From positions 1 through 41,772 of IMG/VR virus record IMGVR_UViG_3300013307_000030: a DNA stretch of 41,772 nt; one strand, written 5' to 3'. Under the pieces are notes generated by a model. The model was not told the origin of the DNA. It searched no databases and saw nothing but the letters and a program-made list of their open reading frames with translations. Below are positions 24,886 to 33,078 of the stretch, in pieces. Every line of letters starts with the position of its first letter. Positions within the stretch are counted from its first letter, which is position 1. The stretch comes from a virus. A program made the position numbers and the translations under genes.

Positions 24886-25296
24886 ATGGCCGACACTAAA
24901 CCAGAAGACCAGACCACAACCGAAACGCCGAAGGAAGAGAACTCGATCGGCATCGACAACAGCCAGTTGCACCACGGCTACCGCGAGAATCACACCAACC
25001 CTAACAACGGTCGCATTGAGACGCGTGTTTGGTATCGCCCGGCGGGCGTTGAAGACGAGGGACGTTGGTTGTCTGCCGCTGAATGGGACGACGTGAACCG
25101 CAGCCCGTACAGTTCGGAAGTGCTGAACGAAGACGGCGATCGCCGCTATAAGCTGGTGAAAGGCGTAACCGCAGTGCAGAAGACCGACGGCGGCCCGTAC
25201 ACTGTGAAGTTTGAAGCAGACGGCAAAGAGATCACCATTCCGGCTGATACCTTTGAAGCGTCGTTTAAACCCGTTAGCGATCTGGGGTTAGAATGA
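24886..25296 (+). CDS. HHGYRE family protein, long paralogue
   Basis: 136 residues. Acidic disordered lead of about 25 residues, then the HHGYRE...TRVWYRP...GRWLSAAEWDDV domain shared with the gene at 24652, then a beta-rich C-terminal domain (KLVKGVTAVQKTDG, VKFEADGKEITIPADTF) whose end resembles that of the gene at 24327. It looks like the two neighbouring small proteins joined as one. Function unknown. Stop overlaps the next ATG. Confidence 0.7.
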   Translation: MADTKPEDQTTTETPKEENSIGIDNSQLHHGYRENHTNPNNGRIETRVWYRPAGVEDEGRWLSAAEWDDVNRSPYSSEVLNEDGDRRYKLVKGVTAVQKTDGGPYTVKFEADGKEITIPADTFEASFKPVSDLGLE

Positions 25297-25535
25297 GCCA
25301 GAGCGCAAAACCACAAGACGGCAGCACCGTTACCGGCTATCGGACGCTGGATAGCGGCGTCATCGACCAGATGAACCGGCTAAAAGAAATCAGCCGGGAA
25401 TTTCTGCAGGAGCTGGAAGCCATGAAAGCGGGCGGGGTTTGTGATCCGCGCTGGCTGGCGATGGCCAAAACGGAAATGCAAACTGCGTGCATGTTCGCTT
25501 GTCGTGCGGTTGCTAAACCTTCGGACGACTGTTAG
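25293..25535 (+). CDS. Unrecognised protein at the end of the early block
   Basis: 80 residues. A GYRTLDSGVIDQMNRLKEIS start followed by two amphipathic helices (FLQELEAMKAGG, RWLAMAKTEMQTACMFACRAV). The overall shape is like the small Gp58/Acb-type helical proteins that follow tail or early genes in many enterophages, but I cannot assign it. TAG stop; a strong terminator follows 53 bases later. Confidence 0.65.
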   Translation: MSQSAKPQDGSTVTGYRTLDSGVIDQMNRLKEISREFLQELEAMKAGGVCDPRWLAMAKTEMQTACMFACRAVAKPSDDC

Positions 25536-25587
25536 ATTAAACGTCCAGTATGCAGACAACTCGAACGGGTTTGTTAGCAATTAAGAG

Positions 25588-25619
25588 AGCCTCCCGCGTA
25601 AAAAACGGGGGGCTTTTTT
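25588..25619 (+). terminator. Strong rho-independent terminator ending the early block
   Basis: 9-bp stem AGCCTCCCG/CGGGGGGCT (one G-T pair), A-rich 9-nt loop, then TTTTT. Separates the early genes from lysis and virion genes. Confidence 0.9.
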
Positions 25620-25635
25620 ATTGGCCGCTCGCCGC

Positions 25636-25672
25636 GTAATATCCGCCAGGCGGAAAGCGTGTAATATTAATA
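25636..25672 (+). promoter_or_regulatory. Candidate late control region before the lysis genes
   Basis: A perfect dyad CCGCCaGGCGG (25643-25653) stands where a -35 box would be, with AT-rich GTAATATTAATA (25661-25672) as a possible -10; a second TAATAT lies just left of the dyad. There is no recognisable -35 and no ACAAGTTGCA, suggesting an activator- or antiterminator-dependent promoter. Confidence 0.4.
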
Positions 25673-25732
25673 CGGCAGGGACGCCGCCTTTTAAGACGAA
25701 GCAGCATATCAAACAGCAGGGGGATCGGTACG

Positions 25733-26017
25733 ATGCGAAATGAAGGGGGCGGCATTGGCGGCTATGTGTGGGCGGTGCTTACGGGCTTAATGGCCAGCCT
25801 CACACCGCAAGATATTATGTTTGGACTAGGGGCACTGGTAACGGCCATTCTCGGATTGTTAACGTATCTATCGAACGACCGGCGAAATAAACGCATTGCC
25901 GCAGCAGAAGAGGCGCGCAACGAAATTCTAAAGCGTTATTTTGCCAACCATGATAGCGAGAACCTACCAGCGCGCGACCGTGAAACGCTCGACGTTATAC
26001 AGGAAATCGACGCATGA
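25733..26017 (+). CDS. Holin
   Basis: 94 residues with AGGGGG before the ATG. Two hydrophobic segments (about 9-22 and 28-47, including [20 protein letters not shown]) and a charged C-terminal tail fit a class II-like holin that makes inner-membrane lesions. Because the next gene encodes a SAR endolysin, the holin may act as a pinholin or depolariser rather than letting a large enzyme through; inference. Stop overlaps the endolysin start. Confidence 0.8.
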   Translation: MRNEGGGIGGYVWAVLTGLMASLTPQDIMFGLGALVTAILGLLTYLSNDRRNKRIAAAEEARNEILKRYFANHDSENLPARDRETLDVIQEIDA

Positions 26018-26559
26018 TGAACCCACGTCTACGCAACAGAATTGCAGCGGCCATCGCCTCCGGGGCAGTCGGCGCAATAGGGATTGCGTCCGTGATGATT
26101 GGATCCGGCAATGACGGGCTGGAAGGGCTGGAGCACTATCCGTACAAAGATGTCGTGGGCGTCTTGACGGTCTGTTATGGCCACACCGGCGCGGACATTG
26201 TGCCAGGTCGCTACTACTCAACGGCAGACTGTGATGCACTTTTAAAAGCGGATTTGGTGAAGGTATCAAAGCAGGTGGATCCGCTGTTGAAAGTGCCGAC
26301 CACGGACACGCAGAAAGCGGCACTGTACTCGTTCACTTACAACGTAGGCATTGGCGCATTCAGTAAATCAACCATGCTTCGCCGCCTCAATGCGGGCGAC
26401 TACAAAGGCGCATGCGACGAGCTGGATCGATGGGTTTATGCTGGCGGGAAAAAGTGGAAAGGTTTAATCTCTCGTCGGGAAGTGGAAAAGCAGGTGTGCG
26501 AATGGCAACAACAACCAGTAGGGGCGTTGCTGTCTTCGGAATCGCGGGCGCGGCAGTAG
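26014..26559 (+). CDS. SAR-type endolysin, GH24 lysozyme
   Basis: 181 residues. The N-terminus (about 10-32, [20 protein letters not shown]) is a weakly hydrophobic Ala/Gly-rich signal-arrest-release segment. The T4-type triad is E37, D46, T52 in [10 protein letters not shown] and LTVCYGHTG. Cysteines at about 54 and later could control activation by disulphide exchange. It cleaves the glycan strand of peptidoglycan after release from the membrane. Its TAG stop lies 58 bases inside the Rz gene. Confidence 0.92.
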   Translation: MMNPRLRNRIAAAIASGAVGAIGIASVMIGSGNDGLEGLEHYPYKDVVGVLTVCYGHTGADIVPGRYYSTADCDALLKADLVKVSKQVDPLLKVPTTDTQKAALYSFTYNVGIGAFSKSTMLRRLNAGDYKGACDELDRWVYAGGKKWKGLISRREVEKQVCEWQQQPVGALLSSESRARQ

Positions 26560-27008
26560 CGATTATCGTTCTGGCCAGCTGGCTGACGTGGCATACCACG
26601 AACACCGGCTGGCGCAACAAATGGCTGGAGCGTGACGCAGCGGAGTTGCAGGCGACAATCAGAGCGGCAGAAGCGAACGAGAAACAGCAGCAGGAATGGG
26701 CGACCCGTTTCGCCGATATCGACAAGAAACACCAGGAACAACTAAGGGCTATCAACGATGAGAAAGATCGCACCATTAGCAGCTATCGCGCTGGCAATCT
26801 CCGGTTGCGTAAGGCATTCGACTGCACCGCAGTTAGCCTGCCCGAAACTGCCACCGCTGCCGCCATCCGTGATGCAGCCCGTGGATGCGGACTATCAACA
26901 GCGAATGTCGAATTTCTTATTCGATACGCAGCAGACGCCGAAGCAACTCGAAGGCAGCTGATCGAGGCACAGGCAATACTGACAGAGATATACGCAAAAC
27001 GTAGATAA
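26502..27008 (+). CDS. Rz: Rz-like inner-membrane spanin
   Basis: 168 residues from ATG at 26502 (the frame extends further up but overlaps the endolysin more). One N-terminal span (about 10-28, [20 protein letters not shown]) and a long periplasmic coiled coil ([20 protein letters not shown]) fit the i-spanin that fuses inner and outer membranes with Rz1. A hairpin terminator begins immediately at its stop. Confidence 0.88.
   Translation: MATTTSRGVAVFGIAGAAVAIIVLASWLTWHTTNTGWRNKWLERDAAELQATIRAAEANEKQQQEWATRFADIDKKHQEQLRAINDEKDRTISSYRAGNLRLRKAFDCTAVSLPETATAAAIRDAARGCGLSTANVEFLIRYAADAEATRRQLIEAQAILTEIYAKRR
26758..26961 (+). CDS. Rz1: Rz1-like outer-membrane lipoprotein spanin, nested in Rz
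   Basis: 67 residues in the +1 frame wholly within Rz. A signal peptide ends in the lipobox LAISGC (lipidated Cys about 17), and the mature part is Pro-rich ([14 protein letters not shown]), the hallmark of Rz1 o-spanins. The embedded arrangement is that of lambda and P22. Confidence 0.9.
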   Translation: MRKIAPLAAIALAISGCVRHSTAPQLACPKLPPLPPSVMQPVDADYQQRMSNFLFDTQQTPKQLEGS

Positions 27009-27034
27009 AACCTGCACCAGTTGCAGGTTTTTTT
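27009..27034 (+). terminator. Rho-independent terminator after Rz
   Basis: Perfect 8-bp stem AACCTGCA/TGCAGGTT with a CCAGT loop and seven T. The right arm overlaps the -35 box of the following promoter. Confidence 0.88.
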
Positions 27035-27050
27035 ATGTGTGGTGCATAAT
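27017..27050 (+). promoter_or_regulatory. Promoter for the virion genes overlapping a terminator
   Basis: ACCAGTTGCA-type site (9 of 10 match; 27016-27025) with TTGCAG (27021-27026), an 18-bp spacer and CATAAT (27045-27050). Start expected near 27057, before the small terminase at 27094. Confidence 0.5.
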
Positions 27051-27093
27051 CCTGCCTTAACCATGTACACCATGAGAGCAGGGAAACAGAACA

Positions 27094-27597
27094 ATGCCAA
27101 AACGCGCCACCTCCACCAGCTTTGGAAAGAACCGCCAGCCGAAGCCAGAATATCGACACACCGGCGAACGCGCCCGCACTCGCTTACTGCGTGCAATGGC
27201 CACCGTCACGCGCAAGATCACCAACCCGGATGGCACGCAGTCAGAGATTTACATGACGGAAGATGCGTATCTTGAAGAGGTTGTGAGAGCCTCATTTAGC
27301 GACGGCAAACTGATGAAAGAGTTATTTGCGCGTCTGTCGCCTGCCGCCAAATCGCTGGCGCCTACCGTCACGATTGAGTTTCCCGAACAGGGGACGCCCG
27401 TTGAAAAAATGGAAGCCGTGCTGTTTGCCGTGACGCGGGGCGACATCTCTCCGGACGTGGGGATCACCATTACGGCCATGATTAAACAAACCGTGGACGT
27501 GAACGAAGTCACAGAGCTGATGGACCGCATGGCCAAACTGGAAGAAGCGATCCGCACCAGTGCAGCAGAGAAAGCAGCAGGTAACGCCAATGGCTAA
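27094..27597 (+). CDS. Probable terminase small subunit
   Basis: 167 residues, position and length like P22 gp3 (162). A basic start (MPKRATSTSFGKNRQPKPEY), a helical central domain and a C-terminal coiled region (ELMDRMAKLEEAIRTSAAEK) are consistent with the ring-forming DNA-recognition subunit. No motif proves it; the call rests on position before TerL and general shape. A short metallopeptidase-like gene is inserted between the two subunits. Overlaps that gene by 8 bases. Confidence 0.65.
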   Translation: MPKRATSTSFGKNRQPKPEYRHTGERARTRLLRAMATVTRKITNPDGTQSEIYMTEDAYLEEVVRASFSDGKLMKELFARLSPAAKSLAPTVTIEFPEQGTPVEKMEAVLFAVTRGDISPDVGITITAMIKQTVDVNEVTELMDRMAKLEEAIRTSAAEKAAGNANG

Positions 27598-27988
27598 CGA
27601 AATTCGCCTGGTAGCTAAATACAAACTCAAAGTTTTTCAGGCCACGCCTTATCCGGCCAACGTCATTGTGTATGACTTATCCGATATGGCGGCTTTGCTG
27701 AAAGTATTCCCGGATCACCCTTTGCCGAACGAAACAACACAAGGGCGGATGTGCGGAATGTACCGCGACGGCTGCCAAGTTATCACTATTGGCCTGCGCA
27801 AAGGGCTGGGGGAGTTTATGCCAACGGTAGCGCATGAGTGCTATCACGCGCTTAACCAGGTGTATCTTTGGGCGGGTGCCTCACATGACCTCAACAACGA
27901 CGAACCGGCAGCGTATATGCTCGGACATCTGGTAGGCGAAACAACCCGGCTATGGGCTGAAATCACGGACGGTGGCAAGAATGGCTAA
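27590..27988 (+). CDS. Small HExxH metallopeptidase-like protein
   Basis: 132 residues. VAHECYHALNQVY contains HExxH, followed about 20 residues later by DEPAAYMLGHL whose Glu and His could complete a zinc site. Similar small proteins occur beside phage terminases or head genes, without known substrate. It is wedged between the presumed TerS and TerL genes with 8-base overlaps on both sides, so made with them. The protease assignment is from the motif only. Confidence 0.65.
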   Translation: MANEIRLVAKYKLKVFQATPYPANVIVYDLSDMAALLKVFPDHPLPNETTQGRMCGMYRDGCQVITIGLRKGLGEFMPTVAHECYHALNQVYLWAGASHDLNNDEPAAYMLGHLVGETTRLWAEITDGGKNG

Positions 27989-29642
27989 GCGTGCGCAACT
28001 CTTTAACCGGCTGGAACGCGCCGAAGGTAACAGCATTCGCCTGGCGGAATCGTCGGAATCGGTGATCGGCGTCTACCGGCCAGCCGATACCGAAGTGGGC
28101 GAGATAGGCCCGCAGCACTGCTACAACCTGAAAAAGATTAACGGGGATTGGGTGGAAACTGAGGAACCCCACACGGCAACCATCCCGCTAAAGATGGAAC
28201 GGGTGTTGCGTTCCCGGAAGCGCTTTATCATCGTTATCGGGGGCCGCGGTTCGGGCAAGTCGATCACGGTGCATGATATCGGGCTAATCGATATGGCCGA
28301 CCTTGGCGCCAAGGGGCTGTTTCTGCGTGAGTACCAAAGCGACATTAGCGACTCAACGCACAGCCTGTTAGCCGCTGAGATTGGGCGCCTTGGCATCAAA
28401 GGTGCCCGCGTTACCGACAGCACGATCGAAACGGTGCGCGGTGGCCGTGCTCGCTTCCGTGGTCTGGCACGCAACCCGGAAGGTTTGAAATCAGCGCACG
28501 GATTCCACTTCTTCATGATGGACGAAGCGCAGACGGCCAGCGAACAGTCGCTGAAAATGCTGACGCCAACGATGCGAACCAACGGCGGGCGCATGTTCTT
28601 TATCGCCAACCCCGGCAGCAGCGAGGATCCTTTTTCACAGCGCTTTATCGTGCCTTTCCTGTCCGACATCCAGACGCACGGATTTTTTGAAGATGAGTTG
28701 CATACCATCGTTTTCATGAACTACATGGACAACCCGTGGTTTGATGAAGGCATGGAAAGCGAACGCGCATGGGATGAAGATAACCTGTCGCGGGCGATGT
28801 ACCGGCATATCTGGCTTGGCGAGTTCAACGACAGCGTAGACGATAACTTTATCAAGGTGGAGTGGTTCGACGCCGCGATCGACGCGCACAAGGAAATGGG
28901 CTGGAAAGCGTCTGGCGGCACGTTGGCTGCATTCGACCCGGCAGACCACGGCGAGGACAGCAAAGCCTACGGGGAGCGCAAAGGCAGCGTGATCACCTTT
29001 CTGGAAGATTGGCACGAAGGCGACATTAACGACGCTGCCGACAGAGCAATCGGCTATGCGCAGGCGAACCACGTTAGCGGCTTCACATGGGATGCCGTGG
29101 GTATGGGTGCCGGTTTGCGGCGGCAGGTCACGGACGGTTTCAAAGACTCCGGCGTACTGGTGCAAGCCTTCGTCGGCAGCGACTCCCCGCGAAACAAAGA
29201 TGAGCACTTCCAATCGGACGCATGGAACTATGTGCGGCCAGTACACGATCGCGCAGTGCCGGAAGGCGACAACGAGCTGACCAACGGCGATGTGTTTGAA
29301 AACCTCCGCGCTCACGCATATTTTTTGCTGATGGAACGCTTTTACAACACGTATCGCGCAGTTGTTAAAGGGGAGTACATCGACCCGGACACCATGATCA
29401 GCCTGGATAGCGAAGGCATCGGCATTTACATGCCTAAACTGCGTGCTGAATGCTGCCGCCTGCCGCGTAAGCGCAAAGCCAACCTGAAATTTGCTGTGAT
29501 GGATAAGCAGACCCTGCGCAGTAAATATAAAATCCCTTCTCCCGGTATGGCGGACGTTCTTTCAATGCTAATGTTAGCGCCAGAACAGGATTGGCGGCCA
29601 GAAACAGACTATTCACGGATCCGCATTGGCTCAAACTATTAA
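27981..29642 (+). CDS. Terminase large subunit (TerL)
   Basis: 553 residues from ATG at 27981 (GTG at 27972 possible). Walker A GGRGSGKS (about residue 87-95), Walker B FFMMDEAQ (about 180), a coupling motif near FIANPGSS, and the RNaseH-like nuclease beginning AAFDPADHGED (about 319) with a downstream WDAVGMGAG. It pumps and cuts DNA at the portal. The P22-like virion set and in-frame circular ends suggest headful packaging, not proven. Confidence 0.95.
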   Translation: MAKRAQLFNRLERAEGNSIRLAESSESVIGVYRPADTEVGEIGPQHCYNLKKINGDWVETEEPHTATIPLKMERVLRSRKRFIIVIGGRGSGKSITVHDIGLIDMADLGAKGLFLREYQSDISDSTHSLLAAEIGRLGIKGARVTDSTIETVRGGRARFRGLARNPEGLKSAHGFHFFMMDEAQTASEQSLKMLTPTMRTNGGRMFFIANPGSSEDPFSQRFIVPFLSDIQTHGFFEDELHTIVFMNYMDNPWFDEGMESERAWDEDNLSRAMYRHIWLGEFNDSVDDNFIKVEWFDAAIDAHKEMGWKASGGTLAAFDPADHGEDSKAYGERKGSVITFLEDWHEGDINDAADRAIGYAQANHVSGFTWDAVGMGAGLRRQVTDGFKDSGVLVQAFVGSDSPRNKDEHFQSDAWNYVRPVHDRAVPEGDNELTNGDVFENLRAHAYFLLMERFYNTYRAVVKGEYIDPDTMISLDSEGIGIYMPKLRAECCRLPRKRKANLKFAVMDKQTLRSKYKIPSPGMADVLSMLMLAPEQDWRPETDYSRIRIGSNY

Positions 29643-29657
29643 CAGGAGCGGCTTAAA

Positions 29658-31868
29658 ATGCCCGAACTAAACGACAAAGCGCTGGCCGGTAAAGACTTTG
29701 CAGCATGGCACGCCAAGGCGCTAAAAGACTTTGACCAGACCTTTTCCGACTCGGAAGGCATGCGCAAAGAGATGATGGAAACGCAACGCTTTGTGCGCGT
29801 GCCAAAGGCTCAGTGGGAAGGCTCAACCGTGGCAGGCTTTGAGTTTGACGGCGATCGCTTTGACAAATACCCGCGCTTTACGCTGAACAAAGTGGCCAAA
29901 GAAATTAAACGCCTTGTTGGGGAGTATCGCCGGAACCGTATCAGCACCAAATTCCGCCCGGCCAGTGAGACAACCAGCGAAGAGTTGGCCGACAAACTGA
30001 ACGGCAAACTCCGTGCGGATATGAACGAAACGCAGGGCGGTGAAGCACTGGACAACGCCTATGATGAAGGCTTGGCCGGGGGTATGGGCTGCTTCCGTCT
30101 GGATGCGCCTTTGGTCGATGAGTTTGACCCCGGCAACGAGGATCGCCGCGTGGGCTTCTACCCGGTATATGATGCGGCCACCAGCGTTTACTTTGACCCG
30201 AACAGCAAAAGCTATGACCGGAGCGATGCGCTTTGGGCTATCGAGCTTTTTGGCATGGATAAAAACGCATTCGAGGAGCAATACCCCGGCAAAAGCACTG
30301 CGCCCATCGACCGGGAAGATAGCGCCACACGGTTTGATTGGACAAAAGCCGATCTGATTTACGTTGCGCGCTATTACCGAATCCGGGTTGAGCCGACGGA
30401 GATCACAGAGTACAAAAACACGGTGACGCAAGACACGGCCATCTATGACAAAGAACAGCTAGCCGATGAAGAGATCCAAAATCTTCTATCGGATGAAGTG
30501 TACGAAAAGGGCAAAACTCGCAAGGTTAAGCGCCGTCGTGTTTACTGCGGCATTATGTCTGGCCGTGAATGGCTGGAGAAGCCGGAGCGAATCCCCGGCA
30601 ACTATATCCCGCTGATCCCTTTCTACGCTGACCGCGCATTCGTGGACGGACAGGAGCGTATCAAAGGTCACGCAACCGACGCACTGGACGCGCAACGCCT
30701 CGAAAATTTAATGGTGTCTATGCTGGCTGATACGGCAACACAAAGCGCAGGCGACAACATCCCTATTATCGATGTCGGCATGATTCCATCTGGCCTGATG
30801 CACCACTGTGAGAATCGCAACACGAAGCGCCCGGCATTTCTGCCAATGCAGTCCTTACGCGACAAGAACGGCGCAGTCGTTGCGCAGGCGCAGGTTAGTC
30901 AGTTCACGCCACCGACACAGATTAGCCCTGCACTGGCCGCGCTGTTGCAGTACACCAGCAACACAATTCCGGAGATCACCGGCGCCAGCGGCGTGCAAAA
31001 CATCCCCTCGAATATCGCAACCGATACGGTTGATGCGCTTTTCGAGCGCCTCGACGGCCAATCATTCCTGTACATGGATAACCTGGCCAAATCGTTGCGT
31101 CATGCGGGCAATGTCTGGCTGGCAATGGCGCGTGAAGTGTACGGCACTGAAAAGAGCGTGCGTATCGTCAAAGAAGACGGCACCGACGAAGTGGTTTTAC
31201 TCAACGGCAAGATCACCGACCGCGACACCGGGCAGGATATCGGGCTGGATGATTTGACCGTTTCCAAATTCGAGGTGACGAGCGACGTTGGCAAATCCTA
31301 CGCTACCGGGCGCCGTATGCTGGCCGACAAACTGTTGCAGTTGCTGCCAATCATTCCGCCAGGCACGCCGCAACAATCGATCGTGCTCGGAATGCTGCTC
31401 GATGCGCTGGACGGCGAAGGCATGGAAGACTTTAAGAAATGGAACCGTAAACAGCTTATCGAGGCTGGCGTGGTTAAATCGGCAACGCAGCAGGAAGAAC
31501 AGCAATTGCAGCAGGCGCAGCAAGCCGCCGCAGAAGCAGCACAACAGCCTAACGCAGAAATGGTTGCCGCGCAGGGCATGCTGATGGATGGCCAGAGCAA
31601 GGTTGCACGCGCTCAAACCGACCAAATGAAACTCCAGTTAACTGCGCAGCAGCTGGCTGGCCAGCAACGGCTAACCGACGCGCAGGTGGTTAAAACCGTT
31701 GCCGAAGCGCAGAACATCGACCGCGAAGCAGTTATGAAAGCGCTCAAACTTTTGAGCGATTATGAGAAGCAACAACACGAAGCCGGGTTGCGTGAAAGCG
31801 AACACGTTTTGCAGGCACAGCAGCAGGGGCATAATCAGGGTATGGATCTTGGGGGCTTAAATCAATGA
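29658..31868 (+). CDS. Portal protein, P22 gp1-like
   Basis: 736 residues (P22 gp1 is 725). Portal-family features include the early SEGMRKEMMETQRFVRVPKA helix, YRRNRISTKFRPASE, EITGASGVQN and a long Gln/Ala-rich C-terminal coiled tail (about 605-690) that would form the barrel reaching into the head. Dodecameric ring at the packaging vertex, binding TerL, scaffold and gp4. AGGAG precedes the ATG. Its TGA overlaps the next start. Confidence 0.93.
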   Translation: MPELNDKALAGKDFAAWHAKALKDFDQTFSDSEGMRKEMMETQRFVRVPKAQWEGSTVAGFEFDGDRFDKYPRFTLNKVAKEIKRLVGEYRRNRISTKFRPASETTSEELADKLNGKLRADMNETQGGEALDNAYDEGLAGGMGCFRLDAPLVDEFDPGNEDRRVGFYPVYDAATSVYFDPNSKSYDRSDALWAIELFGMDKNAFEEQYPGKSTAPIDREDSATRFDWTKADLIYVARYYRIRVEPTEITEYKNTVTQDTAIYDKEQLADEEIQNLLSDEVYEKGKTRKVKRRRVYCGIMSGREWLEKPERIPGNYIPLIPFYADRAFVDGQERIKGHATDALDAQRLENLMVSMLADTATQSAGDNIPIIDVGMIPSGLMHHCENRNTKRPAFLPMQSLRDKNGAVVAQAQVSQFTPPTQISPALAALLQYTSNTIPEITGASGVQNIPSNIATDTVDALFERLDGQSFLYMDNLAKSLRHAGNVWLAMAREVYGTEKSVRIVKEDGTDEVVLLNGKITDRDTGQDIGLDDLTVSKFEVTSDVGKSYATGRRMLADKLLQLLPIIPPGTPQQSIVLGMLLDALDGEGMEDFKKWNRKQLIEAGVVKSATQQEEQQLQQAQQAAAEAAQQPNAEMVAAQGMLMDGQSKVARAQTDQMKLQLTAQQLAGQQRLTDAQVVKTVAEAQNIDREAVMKALKLLSDYEKQQHEAGLRESEHVLQAQQQGHNQGMDLGGLNQ

Positions 31869-32968
31869 ATATGGGAAGCATGAACCAGCTGGGGGCTTTG
31901 TCGCCGTCCGACCTCGTTCTGGTGTATTCCGGCAGCACGACACGAACAGCGCCTTTCTCACTGGTAACAGAGGTGGCGCGCGATTCCGTGTTTGATCTCA
32001 TTAACCGGCCAGGCGGATTGGGGCAGATTGGCGCAGCAGCGTCCGGCCCAAACAGCGATATCACTGCATTGCAGGGGATTAAGAAAAGCCGCATTGCGCT
32101 CGATCTGAACGAAACGGATGCGACGGGCTGGTATGTAACGGGAGTGGCCAGCAGTAACCAACCCGAAGCCAAAGAGTTTTTAGTGTGGGATCAGCACGGT
32201 GACGATCTCCGCCGGGCACAAATTGCCGTGTCGCTGGATTCTGGCAAGGTGTACACCCGCAAACGCGCGGTGCCGGTAGGCGGCCAGTTTGCCATCTGGT
32301 CAGCGTGGGTTGCACTCAATCAGGCAGGCGATATTACGGTGGATTCCCTTTCCGGGGCGTCCGCTACCGGTAAAGCGCTGATGAAGGCCGACAGCCCGGC
32401 CAATGCCCGCGGATTGATGAATATCTCAACCATCGGCAACTCGCTGTTTACTGCAGGAATTACGCTGGACGCACGCACCGCCATCGGCATTACAACGGTG
32501 GGGGGTGCGCTGGCCACCGCTGCCGACACTGCCGCAGCGCGCACTGCGCTGGGGGCTACGGCTGTGGGATCGTCACTGTTGACCGCCACAGATACCGCCG
32601 CGGCACAAACGGCCATTGGTGCAACGGCAGTCGGCAAAACGCTGATCACCGCAGGGAGCTCAGGCGCGGTGCTCACAGCCACCGGCGCCACAGTGGTGGG
32701 TAAAGCCCTTGTGACTGCCGCAGACGTGAATGCAGCACTTAACGCACTATCCGCGACTGACACAGGAAAAGCCCTGATTAGTGCCGTTGATAAACCCGCC
32801 GGACGTGCTGCGATCGATGCAATGGCCGTTGATGCCGTCCCCACGCCCGCTGCGCGCGGTGGTGTGTTGCAGCAAACTGCCCTGGCAGATTTAGCCGCTG
32901 CGCCGACACAGGAAGACTTCAACGCACTTCTGGCAAAACTCCGATCCAGCGGGGTGATCGCTGCCTAA
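31865..32968 (+). CDS. Repeat-rich fibre-like virion protein
   Basis: 367 residues. The first 160 residues form a compact domain; residues about 160-320 are seven imperfect 22-residue repeats with consensus like ATxVGKALLTAADTAAARTA. Such repeats build trimeric stalks in phage fibres. It sits between portal and scaffold, a slot empty in P22, so it may be a head-attached fibre or decoration rather than a tail fibre. The C-terminal 45 residues are short and helical. A terminator follows directly. Confidence 0.6.
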   Translation: MNMGSMNQLGALSPSDLVLVYSGSTTRTAPFSLVTEVARDSVFDLINRPGGLGQIGAAASGPNSDITALQGIKKSRIALDLNETDATGWYVTGVASSNQPEAKEFLVWDQHGDDLRRAQIAVSLDSGKVYTRKRAVPVGGQFAIWSAWVALNQAGDITVDSLSGASATGKALMKADSPANARGLMNISTIGNSLFTAGITLDARTAIGITTVGGALATAADTAAARTALGATAVGSSLLTATDTAAAQTAIGATAVGKTLITAGSSGAVLTATGATVVGKALVTAADVNAALNALSATDTGKALISAVDKPAGRAAIDAMAVDAVPTPAARGGVLQQTALADLAAAPTQEDFNALLAKLRSSGVIAA

Positions 32969-32975
32969 AACACTG

Positions 32976-33000
32976 GCCCGCCTTGCGCGGGCTTCTTTTT
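32976..33000 (+). terminator. Rho-independent terminator
   Basis: GCCCGC/GCGGGC stem, CTTGC loop, then TTCTTTTT. Lies inside the virion operon between the fibre-like gene and scaffold, presumably partial so that product ratios are set. Confidence 0.8.
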
Positions 33001-33078
33001 GGGCTTAATATTCCGACGTGGCCATTCTTCCGACGCTCCCGAAGTGCGTTAACTTTGCGTAATCACAGGAAAAACAGA

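Noticed and set aside
25536-25580. Extension of the gene ending at 25535 through its TAG
   Set aside because: A second TAG follows 13 codons later and the strong terminator is close; the first TAG is a normal stop.
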